From positions 1-33,784 of the forward strand of contig JALWPK010000259.1 in assembly GCA_026995045.1 (NCBI GenBank): a DNA stretch of 33,784 nt. The letters are read 5' to 3'. The notes under the pieces were generated by a model. The model saw only the letters and a program-made list of their open reading frames with translations. It ran no database searches and had not been told where the DNA came from. The DNA comes from Gammaproteobacteria bacterium. GTDB lineage: Bacteria; Pseudomonadota; Gammaproteobacteria; SZUA-229. How positions within the stretch are numbered: position 1 is the first letter of the stretch; each line of letters opens with the position of its first letter. Below, in pieces: positions 32,588 to 33,784 of the stretch. Position numbers and translations under genes: made by a program.

Positions 32588-33550
32588 ATGAGCAACCGGC
32601 AACCTTCGAGCCTCTTCCAGCTTCTCGGCATCGAACTCAGCCCGGTCACTCACACCGAACGCCTCGTTTCCACCCTGGGCGGCTTTCTCGGCATCTTTTC
32701 CATTCTGCTGGTCAGCACCCGCGTCCTGGAACTGAACGACGCGCTGCTCATCGTGGCATCCATGGGCGCATCGGCGGTGTTGCTGTTCGCGGTACCCCAC
32801 GGCCCGCTGGCACAACCCTGGCCGGTAGCCGGCGGGCACATGATCTCGGCCGCGGTGGGCATCACCTGCGCCAGGCTGGTGCCGGACCCGCTGCTGGCCT
32901 CGGCGCTGGCCGTAGGCCTTGCCATCGGCGCCATGCACTACCTGCGCTGCATTCACCCCCCCGGCGGCGCCACCGCGCTGTCGGCGGTGGTCAGCGGGCC
33001 GGCGGTGCACGCCATCGGCTACCAATATATGTTGACGCCGGTGGCGATCAACGTGGCGGTGATCCTCACTGTGGCGTTCGTGTTCAACTACCCCTTTGCC
33101 TGGCGCCGCTACCCGGCGGCCCTGAAACCGCCCCCCAAACAGCAACCGGAAGAAGAAGACCAGCGCGCCATCGCCCACGAGGACCTGGTGTACGCGCTGG
33201 CCGAGGTCAACTCCTTCATCGACATCTCGGAGCGCGACCTGCTGGCCATCTACGATCTCGCCACCCACCGTTCGCGCTCACGCGGCATGGACCCCGATCA
33301 ACTGGAACTGGGCGGCTACTACAGCAACGGGAAATACGGGCCGGAATGGAGCGTGCGCCAGATCATCGATGAATCCCGTCACCGGAATCCCGACAAGGAC
33401 CTGGTCATCTACAAGACGGTCGCCGGCGACGGCCTGCGACGCACCGGCTTCGCCACCCGCCGCGAGTTCGCGCGCTGGGCCAGACACCAGGTGTACCGCG
33501 ATGACGAGAACTGGCGGCGGGTGGACACGGGTTCGAACGTCAGCTCATGA
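32588..33550 (+). CDS. HPP-family membrane protein
   Basis: From ATG 32588 the protein has 320 residues; the frame is open 84 bp further upstream but conservation should start at MSNRQPSSLFQLLGIELSPV. About four membrane helices lie between residues 30 and 175. They include GASAVLLFAVPHGPLAQPWP and the HPPGGATAL motif (HPP and following glycines) that names the family. HPP proteins are integral membrane proteins, some linked to nitrite transport. A hydrophilic C-terminal region of about 140 residues follows (EDLVYALAEVNSFIDISE, LGGYYSNGKYGPEWSVRQI), which I cannot assign. The 3' end overlaps the convergent oxidoreductase gene by 11 bp. Confidence 0.85.
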   Translation: MSNRQPSSLFQLLGIELSPVTHTERLVSTLGGFLGIFSILLVSTRVLELNDALLIVASMGASAVLLFAVPHGPLAQPWPVAGGHMISAAVGITCARLVPDPLLASALAVGLAIGAMHYLRCIHPPGGATALSAVVSGPAVHAIGYQYMLTPVAINVAVILTVAFVFNYPFAWRRYPAALKPPPKQQPEEEDQRAIAHEDLVYALAEVNSFIDISERDLLAIYDLATHRSRSRGMDPDQLELGGYYSNGKYGPEWSVRQIIDESRHRNPDKDLVIYKTVAGDGLRRTGFATRREFARWARHQVYRDDENWRRVDTGSNVSS

Positions 33551-33784
33551 GATCCTGACCGGACCGCGACAGGGCCAGCACCAGGAATTCTCCCCAGGGC
33601 AAGCGCGCGGGCAACAGTCGCTCCGCAACCCGCGCAGCCGCTGAGCCGCCCCCTGTATTGCGCGACGGCGCATGGCCGCGCCCGTCCCGAAGGTCTTGCA
33701 GTATACCCTGTGCCGCCCGCCGCCCGGCGGCAACCGCCGTGACGACCAGGTCCGGACCCAGGGTATTGTCACCACCGGCGTAGA
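33540..33784 (-). CDS. GltD-like FAD/NAD(P) oxidoreductase, C-terminal end (cut by window edge)
   Basis: Reading in from the right edge, one minus-strand frame is open for 80 residues and stops at 33542-33540. It begins YAGGDNTLGPDLVVTAVAAG followed by RRAAQGIL. This GGD..xGP..VV.A.AAGR.AA pattern is the FAD-binding end of the glutamate synthase small subunit (GltD) and its relatives. The last 50 residues are not conserved in an obvious way. The start and catalytic parts lie outside the window, so the exact enzyme cannot be told. Its 3' end overlaps the HPP gene by 11 bp. Confidence 0.75.
   Translation of the reverse strand, partial: YAGGDNTLGPDLVVTAVAAGRRAAQGILQDLRDGRGHAPSRNTGGGSAAARVAERLLPARLPWGEFLVLALSRSGQDLMS

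Overview
The window looks like a chromosome segment of a gammaproteobacterium, possibly one related to sulfur-oxidising lineages. This is an inference from gene content: an exosortase/PrsK/PrsT exopolysaccharide locus, a two-domain APS kinase, and a Fur-type site in front of an FTR1-cytochrome c gene. Most of it (about 1-28.6 kb) is one polysaccharide biosynthesis region. The right end (28.6-33.8 kb) holds ordinary metabolic and transport genes and looks richer in G+C by eye.

Layout. 1-8.6 kb, minus strand, one transcriptional direction: an exosortase fused to an EpsI domain, a WecA/MraY-type initiating phosphosugar transferase with a long C-terminal membrane extension, gmd, fcl, the TPR lipoprotein prsT, and the 5' part of the histidine kinase gene prsK, cut by the window edge. 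8.8-11.1 kb, plus: a secreted protein with two pectate-lyase-3-type beta-helix modules. 11.1-16.2 kb, minus: glycosyltransferase, sulfotransferase, asparagine-synthase-type amidotransferase, glycosyltransferase. 16.4-18.4 kb, plus: glycosyltransferase and a second, unrelated-looking sulfotransferase. 18.4-19.7 kb, minus: Wzx-type flippase. 20.0-24.05 kb, plus: Wzy-type polymerase, CgeB-like glycosyltransferase, family 2 glycosyltransferase, WcaF-type acetyltransferase. 24.2-24.8 kb, minus: an AT-richer methyltransferase, followed by a decayed IS3-family orfA. 25.2-28.6 kb, minus: a two-domain APS kinase and a phosphohexomutase.

How the genes fit together. Gmd and Fcl make GDP-L-fucose. The WecA-like enzyme loads the first sugar phosphate on undecaprenyl phosphate, about five glycosyltransferases extend it, and Wzx/Wzy flip and polymerise it. 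Acetyl-, methyl-, amido- and two sulfotransferases decorate it, and the APS kinase supplies PAPS for sulfation. The joint prediction is a sulfated, fucose-containing exopolysaccharide tied to an exosortase system. No Wza/Wzc export genes, GDP-mannose pyrophosphorylase or obvious exosortase substrate lie in the window. The sulfurylase half of the APS kinase lacks key motif residues and is probably inactive, so APS should come from elsewhere.

Right end. An FTR1 iron permease with a cytochrome c motif is followed after 1 nt by a small CbiX-type chelatase. A near-consensus promoter overlapped by a Fur-like box lies in front. Next come a succinate-semialdehyde-type dehydrogenase, an HPP-family membrane protein, and the C-terminal end of a GltD-like flavin oxidoreductase. 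No tRNA, rRNA or CRISPR array was seen.
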